A stretch of DNA of 64,000 nt, taken from Streptomyces sp. NRRL S-337. Its GTDB lineage: Bacteria > Actinomycetota > Actinomycetes > Streptomycetales > Streptomycetaceae. Position numbers and translations under genes: made by a program. Numbering within the stretch: the first letter of the stretch is position 1; every line of letters begins with the position of its first letter. The stretch lies in NCBI RefSeq assembly GCF_000720175.1, contig NZ_JOIX01000003.1:62001-126000 (forward strand). The letters run 5' to 3'. Under the pieces are notes generated by a model. That model saw only the letters and a list, made by a program, of their open reading frames with translations. It searched no databases and had not been told where the DNA came from. Positions 53,301 to 64,000 of this stretch are shown here, piece by piece.

Positions 53301-56300
53301 CTGCCGCGCGGCGACGGGTCGTTCGGGCTGACCGTCGAGTACAACACCGACCTGTTCGACGCCCCGACCGTGGCCCGGCTGGCCCGCCATCTGCACCTCC
53401 TGCTGGAGGGCATGGCCGACGGCCCGCACCGGACCGTCGCCGAACTGCCGCTGCTCACCGACGACGAGCGGCGCACCATGCTCGACGCCTGGAACACCCC
53501 GCAGGCGCCCGGCCGCGAGACCACGCTGCCGGCCCTCTTCGAGGAGCAGACCGCCCGTACCCCCGACCGCACCGCCGTGGTCTGCGGGGAAACCCGGCTC
53601 AGCTACGGCGAGGTGAACCGGCGCGCCAACCGGCTGGCCCGGCTGCTGGCCGGGCGCGGAGTCGGCCCCGAGTCCCTGGTGGCGCTGGCCCTGCCGCGCT
53701 CGGCCGACCTGGTCACCGTCCTGTGGGCGGTGCTCAAGGCGGGCGCCGGCTACCTCCCGGTGGACCCCGGCTACCCGGCCGACCGGATCCGCTTCATGCT
53801 CGCCGACGCCCGCCCGGCCGTGGTCCTCACCACCCGCGAGACGGCCGGCTGCCTGCCCGACGGCACCGAGGCACTCGTACTGGACGAGCCCGGCACCGCC
53901 GACGCGCTCGCCGGCCGCCCCGCGCACGACCTGACCGACGCCGAACGGGTCCGGCCGCTGGACCCCGGCCACCCCGCCTACGTCATCTACACCTCCGGCT
54001 CGACCGGCCGGCCCAAGGGCGTGCTGGTCACCCACCGCAGCGTGGCGGACCTGGCGGCCTGGGCGGGGGAGTGGTTCGGCCCGCAGCGGCTGGCGCACGT
54101 GGTGGCCTCCACCTCGCTCAACTTCGACGTATCGGTCTTCGAACTGCTCTGCCCGCTGCTCTCCGGCGGCACCATCGACGTGGTGCCCGACCTGCCGGCC
54201 CTCGCCGACGGGCCGTCCGAGGGCGCCCCGCGGCAGGCCGGGCTGATCAGCGGCGTGCCCTCGGTGCTGTCCCGGATGCTCACCCGGGACGCCGCCGTGC
54301 GGGCCGGCACCGTGGTCCTGGCCGGCGAGGCGCTGCCCGCGCAGACCGTACGGGAGATCCGCCGGACCATGCCGGCCTGCGAGATCGCCAACATCTACGG
54401 CCCGACCGAGGCCACCGTGTACGCCACGGCGTGGTTCGCCGGCGACGGCACCCCCGAGCAGGCCCCGCCGATCGGCCGCCCGGTCGCCCGGACCCGCGCC
54501 TACGTCCTCGACGCCCGGCTACGGCCCCAACCCCCGGGTGTGACGGGTGAGTTGTACCTCGGGGGCGGCGGGCTGGCCCGGGGCTACCTCCGGCGGCCCG
54601 GCCTCACCGCCGCCCGGTTCGTCGCCGACCCGTTCGCCGGGCCGGGCAGCCGGATGTACCGCACCGGCGACCTGGCGCGGTGGACCGCCGACGGCGAGCT
54701 GGAGTACCTGGGCCGGGCCGACCACCAGGTCAAGGTGCGGGGCTTCCGGATCGAGCTGGGCGAGGTCGAGGAGGCGCTGCTGGCCTGCGACGACGTCGCC
54801 GAGGCCGCTGCCACCACCCGGGAGGGCGACGGCCACAAGCGGCTGATCGGCTATGTCGTCCCGGCGCCCGGAACCGAGGCCGACCCGGACGCGATCCGCC
54901 GCGCGCTCGGCCGCCGGCTGCCCGACTACATGGTGCCCGCCGCGGTCGTCGTCCTGCCGGCGCTGCCGCTCAATCCCAACGGCAAGCTGGACCGCGACCG
55001 GCTGCCCGCCCCGGACTGGTCCGCCGAGGCCACGACCGACTACGTGGCGCCGCGCACCGCCACCGAGCGGGCGCTGGCCGCGGTCTGGGCCGAGGTGCTG
55101 CGGGTGGAACGGGTCGGCGTCGACGACAACTTCTTCACGCTGGGCGGCGACTCGATCCTCAGCATCCAGGTGGTCGCCCAGGCGCGGCAGGCCGGCCTGG
55201 CCGTGACCTCGCGCGACGTCTACCGGCACCAGACGGTCGGCGCGCTCGCCCAGTGCCTGGACGCCGCCGACCGCCCCGCCGAGCGCGCCCGTGCCGACGA
55301 GGCCGCCACCGGCGACGCCCCGCTCACCCCGATCCAGCACTGGCTCTTCGAGAGCGACGCCGAGCGGGCCGGCCACTTCGGGCAGACGCTGTCCGTCGAA
55401 CTCCCCGACGACTACGACCCGTTGGCGCTGGAGCAGGCCCTGCGGGACGTGGTCGCCCACCACGACGCGCTCCGTTCGCGCTTCGACCGCGACCACGACG
55501 GCCGCCGGCGGCAGCACATCGACGCCGAGCCGCCCCACCTCGTCCTGCACCGGCACACCGGGCCGGACGACGACGCACCCCACCTCGGCCCGTTCGACCT
55601 CGCCCGGGGCCCGCTGCTGCGCGCCGTCCTGCACGACCAGGCGGACCACCGCCCCGCCGTCCTCCACCTGACCGTTCACCACCTGGTCGTCGACGGCGTC
55701 TCCTGGCGGCTGCTGCTGGCGGACCTGGACCGCGCCTACCGGGCCCGCCGCAAGGGCGAACCGGCCGCCCTGCCGCCGAAGTCCACCCCGCTGCGTCACT
55801 GGGCACGACGGCTGACCGCATACGCGCACTCCGGCGGCTTCGACGACGAGGCCGGCTACTGGGCGGACCTGGCCGCCGGCTGCGACCCCACGCTGCCGAC
55901 CGACCTCGACGGTCCCAACACCTATGCCTCGGCCCGCTCGGTGACCGTCCGCCTCACCCCGAAGACCACCGCCGTCCTGCTGCACACCCTCCCCGCCGCC
56001 TATCGGACCCAGGTCAACGACGTGCTGCTGAGCGCGCTGGGCCGGACGCTGCACGACTGGACCGGCCGCGACCGGACCCCGGTGGACCTGGAGGGCCACG
56101 GCCGCGAGGAGCTCTTCGAGGACGTCGACCTCAGCCGTACGGTCGGCTGGTTCACCACCCGCTACCCGGTCGCCCTGACCGTGGCGCCGGACGCGGACTG
56201 GGGCACCGTGCTCAAGTCCGTCAAGGAACAGTTGCGCGCGGTGCCCCGCCGCGGCCTCGGCCACGGCGTCCACCGCCATCTGCGCGGCATCACGGCCGGC

Positions 56301-59300
56301 CTGTCCGACGCGCCGGCCGCCGGCCTCAGCTTCAACTACCTGGGGCAGTTCGGCCTGCCCGGCGGCGAGGACGGCCTCTACCGCGGCCTGCACCGTGGAC
56401 TGTCACTGGACGCCGACCCGGCCGCGGCACGGCCGCACGCACTGGAAGTCGTCGGCCAACTCGACGGCGACGCCCTGGAGTTCACCTGGTTCTACTCGGC
56501 GAACCTGCACCACGAGGAGACCGTCGCCCACCTCGCCGCGCGGTTCGCCGGCGCGCTGGAGGAGATCGCCCGGCACGGCGCCCGGCCCGGGGCGGGCGGA
56601 CGCACCCCGTCCGACTTCCCGCTGGCCGACCTCGACCAGCCCACCGTGGACCGGCTGGTGGGACACGGCGGGACCGTCGAGGACATCCACCCGCTCACCC
56701 CCACCCAGGCCGGCATGCTCTTCCACCGGCTGTCCCAGGACGACCAGAGCGTCTACCACCAGCAGCTCACCTTCGTGCTCGACGGCGTGCCCGACCCGCA
56801 GGCGCTGGCCGCGGCCTGGCAGCGGGTGACCGACCGGACCACGGTGCTGCGCGGCCACGTCGTCTGGCACGACGTGTCCGAGCCGCTGTTCGTCGTCGCA
56901 CGCCGCGCCGAGGTGCCGGTCACCCACCTGGACTGGCGCGGCCTCACCGACGAAGAACGGCAGCAGCGGCTCCGGGACCTCACGGACCAGGACCGGCGGC
57001 GCGGCATCGACCTGGACACCGCCCCGCTGCAACGCCTGACCCTGGCCCGGCTGTCCGCCACCGAAGTGCAGGTCGTATGGGCCTTCCACCACCTGATACT
57101 CGACGGCTGGAGCCTGTTCCAGGTGCTGTCCGACGTCTTCCGCTGCCACGCGCTGCTGCGCGATCCGGCCGCCGGCGACGACGGCACCGCCACGGACACC
57201 GGCCTGCCGGTCCGCCGGCCGTTCCGCGACTACGTCGCCTGGCTGCGCGACCGCGACCGGACCGAGGCCGAACGGCACTGGCGGGACCGCCTCGCCGGGC
57301 TCGGCGAACCCACCGCGCTGCCCTACGACCGCGAACCCACCGAGACCCACCGCGCGGAGTCCTCCGCGGCGGTACGGGTCACCCTGCCGGCCGCCACCTC
57401 CCGCCGCCTGGACGACCTGGCCCGCAGTGCCGGCCTGACCGTCAACACCCTCGTCCAGGGCGCCTGGGCGCTGCTGCTGGCCCGCCAGACCGGCCGGCCG
57501 GACGTCGTCTTCGGCACCACCGTCTCCGGCCGGCCGCCCGAGCTGCCCGGCGTCGAGGCGATGAACGGCCTGTTCATCGCGACCGTACCGACCCGGCTGA
57601 CGATCCCCGCCGACGGCACCGTGCGGGACTGGCTGCGCCGGGTGCAGGAGATCCAGACCGACGACCGGCGCTTCGACCACGTACCGCTCGCCCGGCTCAA
57701 GGCGCTCACCGAACTCCCCGAGCAGGTCCGGCTGTTCGACAGCATCGTGGTGTTCGAGAACTATCCCGTGGGCGACGACCTCGCCGCCGCGCACGGCCTG
57801 CGGCTGACCGGACTCGACGGCATCGAGACCACCAACTACCCCCTCAGCCTCGTCGCCTACCCCGGCCCCGAGATGGCCCTGCGGCTGGGCTACGACCCGG
57901 AGCTGTTCGACGCCGCCACGGTCGAGCGGATGGCCGAGTACCTCACCGTGCTGCTGGCGGAGATGGCCGCCGACGCCGAACGCCCGCCCGCGCGGCTGCC
58001 GGTCCTCGGCGCCACCCGCCGCCGGCAGGTGCTGGAGGAGTGGAACGACACCGCCACCGCGCTCCCCGAGGACACCGTCGCCGGGCTGTTCGCCGCCCAG
58101 GTCCGGCGCACCCCCGACGCCCCCGCCCTGGACACCGGCGACGAGATCCTGAGCTACCGCGAACTCGACGCACGAGCCGGGGAGTTGGCCCAGCGGATGC
58201 TCGCCCTCGGGGTCCGCCCCGAGCGTCCCGTCGCCGTCCTCATGGACCGCTCGGCCGCGCTGGTCGTCGCCCAGCTGGCGCTCGCCCGGACCGGCGGTGT
58301 TTACGTGCCGTTGGACGGCCGCGCGCCCGAGCAGCGGCTGCGGCAGGTGCTGGCGGAGAGCACCGCGGACCTGGTCCTCACCGACACCGCCTGGCAGGAC
58401 ACCGCCGCGGCGGTGGCACCCGGCGGGCGCACCCTGCTGGTGACCGACGAGGCGGCCGACCCCGCACCGGCCGGCCTGCCCGCACCCGCGGTCCACCCGG
58501 ACCATGTGCTCCAGCTGATGTTCACCTCCGGGTCCACCGGGCGGCCCAAGGGCGTCGCGGTGCGCCACCGGGACGTCGTGGCACTCGCCGCGGACCGTGC
58601 GTTCGCCGGACACGACCGGGTCCTGCTGCACTCCCCGCAGGCCTTCGACGCCGCCACCTACGAGCTGTGGGTGCCGCTGCTGCGCGGCGGGCGGGTCGTC
58701 CTGGCACCGCCCGCGGACGTGGACGCCACCACGGTCCGCCGGGCGATCACCGAACAGGGCGTGACCTGCCTCTGGCTGACCGCCGGGCTGTTCCGGCTGC
58801 TGGCCCAGGAGGACCCCGGCTGCCTGCGCGGCGCGCGGGAGGCGTGGACCGGGGGAGAGGCCGTACCGGGCGGGGCCGTGCGCCGCGTCCTCACCGCCTG
58901 CCCCGACCTCACCGTGGTCGACGGCTACGGCCCCACCGAGACCACGACCTTCGCCACCCGGCGGGTCTTCCGGGCCGGCGACCCGCTGCCCGCCACCCTC
59001 CCCATCGGACGCCCGCTGGACAACACCCGGGTCTACGTCCTCGACGGCGCCCTGCAGCCCCAGCCGCCGGGCATCCCGGGCGAGCTGTACATCGCCGGGG
59101 CCGGACTCGCCCGCGGCTACCACGGCCGGCCCGGCGCCACCGCGGAACGCTATCTCGCCGACCCCTTCGGCCCGCCCGGCAGCCGGATGTACCGCACCGG
59201 CGACCTGGTGCGCTGGAGCCCGGACGGCGAACTGCACTTCGTGGGACGGGCCGACGACCAGATCAAGATCCGCGGCTTCCGCGTCGAACCGGCCGAGATC

Positions 59301-62300
59301 GCCGACCGGCTCATCCGCCACGAAGCCGTCGCCGAGGCCGTGGTGGCCGTCCCCGCGGACGGCGGACGCAAGCGGCTGGTCGCCTACCTCGTGCCCGCCG
59401 CGGGCGCGAGCCTGCCACCGGCGGACGAACTGCGCGCCTCGCTCGCCGCCGAACTGCCCGACTACATGGTCCCGGCCGCGTTCGTCACCCTGGACGCACT
59501 GCCGCTCACCGCCAACGGCAAGGTCGACCACCGCCGGCTGCCGACCCCTGCCTGGTCCACGGCCGGTGCTGGGGACCACGTGGCGCCCCGCACCGGGACC
59601 GAGCGGATCCTCGCCGGGATCTGGCGCACCCTGCTGGGCGTGGAACGGGTCGGTGTCCACGACAACTTCTTCACCCTGGGCGGCGACTCGATCCTCAGCA
59701 TCCAGGTCGTCTCACGCGCCCGGAAGGCGGGCCTGACCCTCACGCCCCGGGACGTGTTCCGGCACCCGACCGTCGCGGCCCTGGCGGCCGCCACCGGTTC
59801 CGCCGCGCCCGTCACCGGCACCGGCCCGGTCGAGGGGGACGTCGGCCTCACCCCCATCCAGCACTGGTTCCTCGACGCCGACCCGCAGCGCCCCGGGTAC
59901 TTCAACCAGTCCGTCGTCATCGACCTGGCCGAGGACCCCGACCCGCGGGCGCTGGAGCAGGCGCTGCACGCGCTGTGGCGCCGGCACGACGCGCTGCGGG
60001 CCCGCTTCGACCGGCGGGCGGACGGCACCTGGCACCAGTACTGCCCCGGCCCGGACGCGCCCGAGCCGCAGCTGCTACGGATCCACCACCTGACCGGGCA
60101 CACCGCCGAGGAGTGCACCGCCGAGGCCGACGCGGTCATGGCCGAAGCCGACGGCGGCTTCCGGCTCGCGGACGGCCCGCTGCTCGCCGCCCGGCTCTTC
60201 GCCGGCGGACAACTCAGCTCGCCACAACTGTTCCTGACGGTGCATCACCTCGTGGTCGACGGCGTCTCCTGGCGGGTCCTGCTGGAGGACCTGGAGACCG
60301 CGTACCGCCAGGCACGCACCGGCGAGCCGGTCCGCCTGCCCGCCCGTACCACCTCCGTACAGGAATGGGCCCGGCGGCTGCGGGCCCACACCGAAGCCGG
60401 CGGATTCAGCGGCGAGAGGGCCCACTGGGACGCCGTGGCCGAGCACTGCGCGGCCCCGCTGCCGGTCGACGCCGACGGCGGCAACACCGTCGCCGACCTG
60501 CGCTCGGTCACCGTCCGCCTGGACCCGCGGGACACCGCCGACCTGCTGCACATGGTGCCCGGCGCCTACCGCACGCAGATCAACGACGTCCTGCTCACCG
60601 CACTCGGCCGGGTGCTGGCCGACTGGACCGGCCGCCGCACCGTCGCCATCGGCCTGGAGGGCCACGGCCGCGAGGACCACCTCTTCGACGGCGTCGACCT
60701 GTCCCGCACGGTCGGCTGGTTCACCAGCCTGTTCCCGGTCGCCCTCGACGTGCCGGCCGGCGGCTGGGCCGAGGCGCTCAAGGCGGTCAAGGAGCAACTG
60801 CGCGCCGTACCCGGCCGGGGACTCGGCCACGGCGCGCTGCGCCACCTCGCACCGACCGCCGGGGGCGCCGCCGCGCCCTTGCCCCCGATCAGCTTCAACT
60901 ACCTGGGCCGGTTCGACTGGTCCGCCGACGGCGGCGGGCTGATCCGCGCGGTACGCGGCGGACTCGGCGGCGCCGCCGCACCCGAGTCCGTACGGCCGCA
61001 CCAGCTCGACGTCGTGGGCCGGGTCGAGGACGGCAGCCTGGAACTCACCTGGCACTACAGCCGCGGGGTGCACCGCGAGGAGACGGTCACCGCCCTGGCC
61101 GAGGGCATGCGCACCGCACTGACGGAGCTCATCGCGCACTGCGCCCAACCGGGCGCCGGCGGCCGCACCCCCTCCGACTTCCCGCTGGCCCGCCTCGACC
61201 AGGCGGCCGTGGACCGGGTCGTGGCGGACGGACGTACCGTGGAGGACGTCTACCCGCTGACCCCGATGCAGGCCGGCATGCTCTTCCACGGCCTGATGGA
61301 CCCGTCCTCCGACGCCTACTTCAACCAGGTCCAGCTGCTGCTGACCGGCGTCACCGACCCCGCGGCGCTGGCCACCGCCTGGCAGCACACCGCCGACGCC
61401 AACCCCATGCTCCGCACCCGACTGGTGTGGCAGGAGACCCCCGAACCGCTGCAGATCGTCCAGACCCGCGCCACCGTCCCCGTCACCCACCACGACTGGA
61501 CCGGCCGGAGCGCCGAGCGGTGCGAGGAAGCCCTGACCGCCCTGCTCGCCGAGGACCGGGCGGCCGGCCTCGACCTCACCACCGCACCCCTGATGCGGCT
61601 GACGCTCATCAGGCTCTCCGCCGACCAGGTCCGCCTCGTGTGGACCTTCCACCACATCCTGCTCGACGGCTGGAGCGCGGCCCAGGTCGTCGACGAGGTC
61701 TTCGAGCGGTACGCCGCACTCACCGCCGGCCGCCACCCCGAAGTCCCCTCGCGGGCACCGTTCGCCGGGTACCTGCGCTGGCTGGCGGAGCAGGACGGCA
61801 CCCACGCCGAGCAGTACTGGCGCCGCACCCTGGCCGGCTTCACCGCGCCCACCGAACTGCCCCGCGACCGCACGCGGTTGGAGGCCCACCGCAGCGCGTC
61901 CTCGGACACCGTTCACCTCACGCTGGACGCGGCGGCCTCCGCACGGCTGCGGGAGACCGCGCAGCGGGCCGGCCTCACCATGAACACCGTGCTCCAGGGC
62001 GCCTGGGGCCTGCTGCTCGGCCGCTACGGCAACACCGACGACGTGGTCTTCGGCAGCACGGTCTCCGGCCGGCCCGCCGACCTGCCCGGCGTGGAATCCA
62101 TGGTCGGCGTGTTCATCAACACCCTGCCGACCCGGGTGCGGATCGATGCCGACCGCCCGCTGCTGGACTGGCTGCGCGAGGTGCAGAACGCCCAGTCGGA
62201 GTCCCGCCGGCACGACTTCGTCTCCCTGGCCCAACTGCAGAACTGGAGCGAACTCCCCGGCGGTGTCGGCCTGTTCGACAGCATCGTGGTCTTCGAGAAC

Positions 62301-64000
62301 TACCCGTTCGACCGCGACGCCCTCGCCCGGCACGGCCTGCGCGTGGCCCAGCAAAGCGAGCTGGAGCCGACCAGCTATCCGCTCAGCGTGGTCGTCGCCC
62401 CCGGCGAGCGCCTCACCATCGCCCTGGACTACGACCCGGCCGCTTTCGACGCCGCCACCGTCGAGCGGCTCGGCGGCTGCCTGCGCGTGCTGCTCACCGA
62501 GATGGCCGCCGACCCGGAGCGTCGGCTCGCGGACCTGCCGCTGCTCACCGCGGAGGAGAGCGAGCGCCTCCTCGACCGGTCCGGCACCCCGGCCGCCGCG
62601 ACGCCGCAGCGGGTACTGCCGGAGGTCTTCGCGGAACAGGCGGCCCGCACCCCCGACGCCCCGGCCGTACTGGCCGGGACCGAACGCCTCACCTACCGGG
62701 AACTCAACGCCCGGGCCAACCGGTTGGCCCGGCTGCTGATCGCCGCGGGCGCCGGCCCGGAACGGTTCGTCGCCCTCGCCCTGCCGCGCACCGCCGACCT
62801 GCCCGTGGCCCTGCTGGCCGTCCTCAAGAGCGGCGCCGGCTACCTGCCGGTCGACCCGGCGTACCCGGCCGAGCGGATCTCCTTCCTCTTCGACGACGTC
62901 CGCCCGGACATCCTCCTGACCACCACCGACCTCGCCGCCCGCCTGCCCGACGGGCCCACCGTCCGCCTCGCCCTGGACGATCCGGCGCTGGCCGGCCGCC
63001 TCGCGGAGCAGTCCGCCGCCGACCCCGGCCGCGCCGAGCTGCCCGGCACCCTGCTGCCCGCCCACCCCGCCTACGTCATCCACACCTCGGGCTCCACCGG
63101 CCGCCCCAAGGGCGTCGTCGTCACCCACGGGTCGGTGGTGGCACTGGCCGACTGGGCGGCCACCGCGTTCGGCAGCCGGGGCCTGTCCCACGTCGTCGCC
63201 TCGACCTCGCTCAACTTCGACGTCTCGGTCTTCGAGCTGCTCTGCCCGCTGCTCTGCGGCGGCTGCATCGACCTCGTACCGGACCTGCTGGCGCTGGCCG
63301 AACGAACCGAGCCCTGGACCGCGAGCCTGCTCAGCGCCGTACCCTCCGCCCTCGGCCGGCTGCTCGCCGAAGACACCGTCCACGTCACCGCGGACACCGT
63401 GGTCCTCGCCGGCGAAGGGCTCGCCGCCCGCACCGTCCGCGACGTCCGTGCGGCCGTCCCCGGCTGCACGGTCGCCAACATCTACGGCCCCACCGAGGCC
63501 ACCGTCTACGCCACCGCCTGGACCTGCGACCCCGCGGACCCGGACCGCACCCCGCCCATCGGCAGTCCGGTCGGCGGCGCCCGCGCCTACGTCCTCGACG
63601 CCCGGCTGCGACCGGTACCCGTCGGCGTACCCGGCGAGCTCTACCTCGCCGGAACCGGCGTGGCCCGCGGCTACTTCGCCCGGCCCGGCCTGACCGCCCG
63701 CCGGTTCCTCCCGGACCCGTACGGCCCCGCGGGCGCGCGGATGTACCGCACCGGCGACCTCGTACGCCGGGACGCCGACGGCCAGTTGGTGTACCTGGGA
63801 CGGACCGACGACCAGGTCAAGGTGCGCGGCTTCCGGATCGAACTCGGCGAGGTCGAGGCCGCGCTGACCCGTCACCCCGATGTGGCCGAGGCCGCCGCCC
63901 GGGTCGTCGAGACCGACGGCCACAAGCGCCTGATCGGCTACGCCGTCGGCCGGGGCGGGACCCGCCCGGACCCCGTCGCGGTTCGCGCCTTCCTCGCCGC
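50301..64000 (+). CDS. Non-ribosomal peptide synthetase, partial, at least 4,566 aa
   Basis: ATG 50301 follows GAAGGA; the frame is open to the window end. Order: A1 about residues 35-510, T1 (Ser 560, GGDSV); C1 615-1050 (HHIVTDG at 749), A2 1076-1565, T2 (Ser 1618), E1 1672-2095 (HHLVVDG at 1793); C2 2117-2560 (HHLILDG at 2263), A3 2592-3075, T3 (Ser 3130), E2 3183-3610 (HHLVVDG at 3315); C3 3630-4070 (HHILLDG at 3784), A4 from 4105, cut off. Catalytic motifs are intact. The missing first C domain marks a chain-initiating module. Both T domains before E have [10 protein letters not shown]3 code reads DAYWWGGTF (Val-like). A2 and A4 share DVFSVAIVY; A1 reads DALLIGSVV. Codon 645 is TTA. Confidence 0.95.
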   Translation, partial: MTDQPQNSVPASGSAQDRTASQVPGADPVRPVPRSPLGELFAAWVARTPEAPAVTDGRRTWSYREADAWANRLAHELIAQGVGPERTVALVLPRSVELIVAELAVAKAGGAFLPVDPAYPAERRELLLSDAAPAVVLDDPARIRRATGPDHAPQDTDRLAPLRPGHPAYVIYTSGSTGVPKGVVVTHTGLGAFTAAARERYAVGPGDRVLQFSSPSFDASVLELCISLLSGATLVIPPDGPWLGDELAEVLRDHRISHALIPPAALGTLPGPADGNPLPDLRTLIVGAEACPADLADRWAAGRRLINSYGPTEATVVASWTGPLAVGAGTPPIGRPLPRTQVHLLDEAMRPVPTGTAGELYVGGEGVARGYLGRPGLTAARFVADPYGPAGSRLYRTGDLARRNPDGELEFLGRTDHQVKIRGFRVELGEIEAALASQEGVGEAVVVVREDEPGRQRLVGYVTAGDPARPPRPGTLRTALARTLPAHMVPSAVVVLDALPLTAHHKVDRRALPAPGPLHGTGHTPPRTPAERTVAGIWSGVLGVQPIGADDDFFALGGDSVVAVRVLSRIRDERAVRLTVRDLFTARTVAGLAALLDAAETHDPSGPVTAAPRTGPLPLSRAQQRLWFLDDLTPGGTEYHTGVGLRLHGPLDVGALGRTLDRLAARHDALRTTFTTVDGRVVQRVDGPASLPLRTADLRTLPAARRPEETERLLTEELQRAYDLDRGPLTRALLIQLDEDEHLLLLAQHHIVTDGWSVGLLVRELAALYAAEAEGTPDGLPEPALQYPDFAIWEQGRPAPERQADDLAYWKRQLAGLPQLDLPADRPRPPVRTTAGAAHRHELPADLTDRLSRLARAKGTTLFTLFSGAAAVLFSRYTGQRDIVFGTVTNGRDRRELEEVAGFFVNTVVLRSDVDGSATVDRFLDTMRATLLDAFAHDGVPFDRVVEELAPPRDPSRTPLVQVLVVQQTAMVPPGRAGGVRIDEHPLPRPAARFDLVLEFLPRGDGSFGLTVEYNTDLFDAPTVARLARHLHLLLEGMADGPHRTVAELPLLTDDERRTMLDAWNTPQAPGRETTLPALFEEQTARTPDRTAVVCGETRLSYGEVNRRANRLARLLAGRGVGPESLVALALPRSADLVTVLWAVLKAGAGYLPVDPGYPADRIRFMLADARPAVVLTTRETAGCLPDGTEALVLDEPGTADALAGRPAHDLTDAERVRPLDPGHPAYVIYTSGSTGRPKGVLVTHRSVADLAAWAGEWFGPQRLAHVVASTSLNFDVSVFELLCPLLSGGTIDVVPDLPALADGPSEGAPRQAGLISGVPSVLSRMLTRDAAVRAGTVVLAGEALPAQTVREIRRTMPACEIANIYGPTEATVYATAWFAGDGTPEQAPPIGRPVARTRAYVLDARLRPQPPGVTGELYLGGGGLARGYLRRPGLTAARFVADPFAGPGSRMYRTGDLARWTADGELEYLGRADHQVKVRGFRIELGEVEEALLACDDVAEAAATTREGDGHKRLIGYVVPAPGTEADPDAIRRALGRRLPDYMVPAAVVVLPALPLNPNGKLDRDRLPAPDWSAEATTDYVAPRTATERALAAVWAEVLRVERVGVDDNFFTLGGDSILSIQVVAQARQAGLAVTSRDVYRHQTVGALAQCLDAADRPAERARADEAATGDAPLTPIQHWLFESDAERAGHFGQTLSVELPDDYDPLALEQALRDVVAHHDALRSRFDRDHDGRRRQHIDAEPPHLVLHRHTGPDDDAPHLGPFDLARGPLLRAVLHDQADHRPAVLHLTVHHLVVDGVSWRLLLADLDRAYRARRKGEPAALPPKSTPLRHWARRLTAYAHSGGFDDEAGYWADLAAGCDPTLPTDLDGPNTYASARSVTVRLTPKTTAVLLHTLPAAYRTQVNDVLLSALGRTLHDWTGRDRTPVDLEGHGREELFEDVDLSRTVGWFTTRYPVALTVAPDADWGTVLKSVKEQLRAVPRRGLGHGVHRHLRGITAGLSDAPAAGLSFNYLGQFGLPGGEDGLYRGLHRGLSLDADPAAARPHALEVVGQLDGDALEFTWFYSANLHHEETVAHLAARFAGALEEIARHGARPGAGGRTPSDFPLADLDQPTVDRLVGHGGTVEDIHPLTPTQAGMLFHRLSQDDQSVYHQQLTFVLDGVPDPQALAAAWQRVTDRTTVLRGHVVWHDVSEPLFVVARRAEVPVTHLDWRGLTDEERQQRLRDLTDQDRRRGIDLDTAPLQRLTLARLSATEVQVVWAFHHLILDGWSLFQVLSDVFRCHALLRDPAAGDDGTATDTGLPVRRPFRDYVAWLRDRDRTEAERHWRDRLAGLGEPTALPYDREPTETHRAESSAAVRVTLPAATSRRLDDLARSAGLTVNTLVQGAWALLLARQTGRPDVVFGTTVSGRPPELPGVEAMNGLFIATVPTRLTIPADGTVRDWLRRVQEIQTDDRRFDHVPLARLKALTELPEQVRLFDSIVVFENYPVGDDLAAAHGLRLTGLDGIETTNYPLSLVAYPGPEMALRLGYDPELFDAATVERMAEYLTVLLAEMAADAERPPARLPVLGATRRRQVLEEWNDTATALPEDTVAGLFAAQVRRTPDAPALDTGDEILSYRELDARAGELAQRMLALGVRPERPVAVLMDRSAALVVAQLALARTGGVYVPLDGRAPEQRLRQVLAESTADLVLTDTAWQDTAAAVAPGGRTLLVTDEAADPAPAGLPAPAVHPDHVLQLMFTSGSTGRPKGVAVRHRDVVALAADRAFAGHDRVLLHSPQAFDAATYELWVPLLRGGRVVLAPPADVDATTVRRAITEQGVTCLWLTAGLFRLLAQEDPGCLRGAREAWTGGEAVPGGAVRRVLTACPDLTVVDGYGPTETTTFATRRVFRAGDPLPATLPIGRPLDNTRVYVLDGALQPQPPGIPGELYIAGAGLARGYHGRPGATAERYLADPFGPPGSRMYRTGDLVRWSPDGELHFVGRADDQIKIRGFRVEPAEIADRLIRHEAVAEAVVAVPADGGRKRLVAYLVPAAGASLPPADELRASLAAELPDYMVPAAFVTLDALPLTANGKVDHRRLPTPAWSTAGAGDHVAPRTGTERILAGIWRTLLGVERVGVHDNFFTLGGDSILSIQVVSRARKAGLTLTPRDVFRHPTVAALAAATGSAAPVTGTGPVEGDVGLTPIQHWFLDADPQRPGYFNQSVVIDLAEDPDPRALEQALHALWRRHDALRARFDRRADGTWHQYCPGPDAPEPQLLRIHHLTGHTAEECTAEADAVMAEADGGFRLADGPLLAARLFAGGQLSSPQLFLTVHHLVVDGVSWRVLLEDLETAYRQARTGEPVRLPARTTSVQEWARRLRAHTEAGGFSGERAHWDAVAEHCAAPLPVDADGGNTVADLRSVTVRLDPRDTADLLHMVPGAYRTQINDVLLTALGRVLADWTGRRTVAIGLEGHGREDHLFDGVDLSRTVGWFTSLFPVALDVPAGGWAEALKAVKEQLRAVPGRGLGHGALRHLAPTAGGAAAPLPPISFNYLGRFDWSADGGGLIRAVRGGLGGAAAPESVRPHQLDVVGRVEDGSLELTWHYSRGVHREETVTALAEGMRTALTELIAHCAQPGAGGRTPSDFPLARLDQAAVDRVVADGRTVEDVYPLTPMQAGMLFHGLMDPSSDAYFNQVQLLLTGVTDPAALATAWQHTADANPMLRTRLVWQETPEPLQIVQTRATVPVTHHDWTGRSAERCEEALTALLAEDRAAGLDLTTAPLMRLTLIRLSADQVRLVWTFHHILLDGWSAAQVVDEVFERYAALTAGRHPEVPSRAPFAGYLRWLAEQDGTHAEQYWRRTLAGFTAPTELPRDRTRLEAHRSASSDTVHLTLDAAASARLRETAQRAGLTMNTVLQGAWGLLLGRYGNTDDVVFGSTVSGRPADLPGVESMVGVFINTLPTRVRIDADRPLLDWLREVQNAQSESRRHDFVSLAQLQNWSELPGGVGLFDSIVVFENYPFDRDALARHGLRVAQQSELEPTSYPLSVVVAPGERLTIALDYDPAAFDAATVERLGGCLRVLLTEMAADPERRLADLPLLTAEESERLLDRSGTPAAATPQRVLPEVFAEQAARTPDAPAVLAGTERLTYRELNARANRLARLLIAAGAGPERFVALALPRTADLPVALLAVLKSGAGYLPVDPAYPAERISFLFDDVRPDILLTTTDLAARLPDGPTVRLALDDPALAGRLAEQSAADPGRAELPGTLLPAHPAYVIHTSGSTGRPKGVVVTHGSVVALADWAATAFGSRGLSHVVASTSLNFDVSVFELLCPLLCGGCIDLVPDLLALAERTEPWTASLLSAVPSALGRLLAEDTVHVTADTVVLAGEGLAARTVRDVRAAVPGCTVANIYGPTEATVYATAWTCDPADPDRTPPIGSPVGGARAYVLDARLRPVPVGVPGELYLAGTGVARGYFARPGLTARRFLPDPYGPAGARMYRTGDLVRRDADGQLVYLGRTDDQVKVRGFRIELGEVEAALTRHPDVAEAAARVVETDGHKRLIGYAVGRGGTRPDPVAVRAFLA

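Noticed and set aside
52233..63923. Very long minus-strand frames opposite the NRPS
   Set aside because: They are antisense shadows of a gene with intact, ordered NRPS motifs. Their composition is Gly/Val/Gln-rich without any domain.

Overview
The window is high-GC actinobacterial chromosome, almost certainly Streptomyces. Signs of this are the strong G/C bias at third codon positions, two chaplin genes, an AfsR/SARP regulator, a class F sortase, a rifampicin-monooxygenase-type gene and an NRPS cluster. No rRNA, tRNA, CRISPR array, insertion sequence or phage gene was recognised.

Positions 1-33 kb hold short regulator-plus-enzyme units. They comprise an ECF sigma factor (SigJ type) with an SRPBCC protein, a large SARP regulator below an SDR, an LLM oxidoreductase beside a lysR remnant, an AAA+ ATPase coupled to a TPR membrane protein, TetR-P450, NAD kinase and a WD40-like pair. 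These are followed by TetR-hydrolase, a methyltransferase-NUDIX fusion, a SpoIIE-type phosphatase, AraC divergent from MFS-methyltransferase, TetR divergent from a methyltransferase, and a crcB-DUF190-crcB operon. Two chaplins with unusual His/Lys-rich tails lie at about 8 kb and 21.5 kb. Several promoters carry clear palindromes.

Positions 32.9-34.2 kb hold a class F sortase and a secreted Lys-rich protein. Positions 34.5-40.7 kb hold a compact minus-strand operon that I read as a RiPP cluster: MFS exporter, S9 peptidase, a 39-residue precursor peptide, a cobalamin-dependent radical SAM enzyme with CX7CX2C cysteines, and a DUF5825-like protein. The precursor gene is very short and is followed at once by a 16-bp hairpin, which would let the peptide be made in excess of its enzymes.

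At 41-42.5 kb is a rox-type monooxygenase whose upstream palindrome matches the rifamycin-associated element. A secreted collagenase, a LysR regulator and a cyclophilin follow. After a 1.2-kb spacer without a convincing gene, an NRPS cluster starts at 47.5 kb: a P450, a beta-lactamase-fold protein that may be a stand-alone PBP-type thioesterase, and an NRPS of at least 4,566 residues running off the window. Its visible order is A-T, C-A-T-E, C-A-T-E, C-A, so residues 2 and 3 are predicted to be D-configured.

In-frame TTA codons occur in the NRPS, in the beta-lactamase-like gene and in the RiPP exporter. This suggests that both pathways depend on the bldA leucyl-tRNA and so on development.
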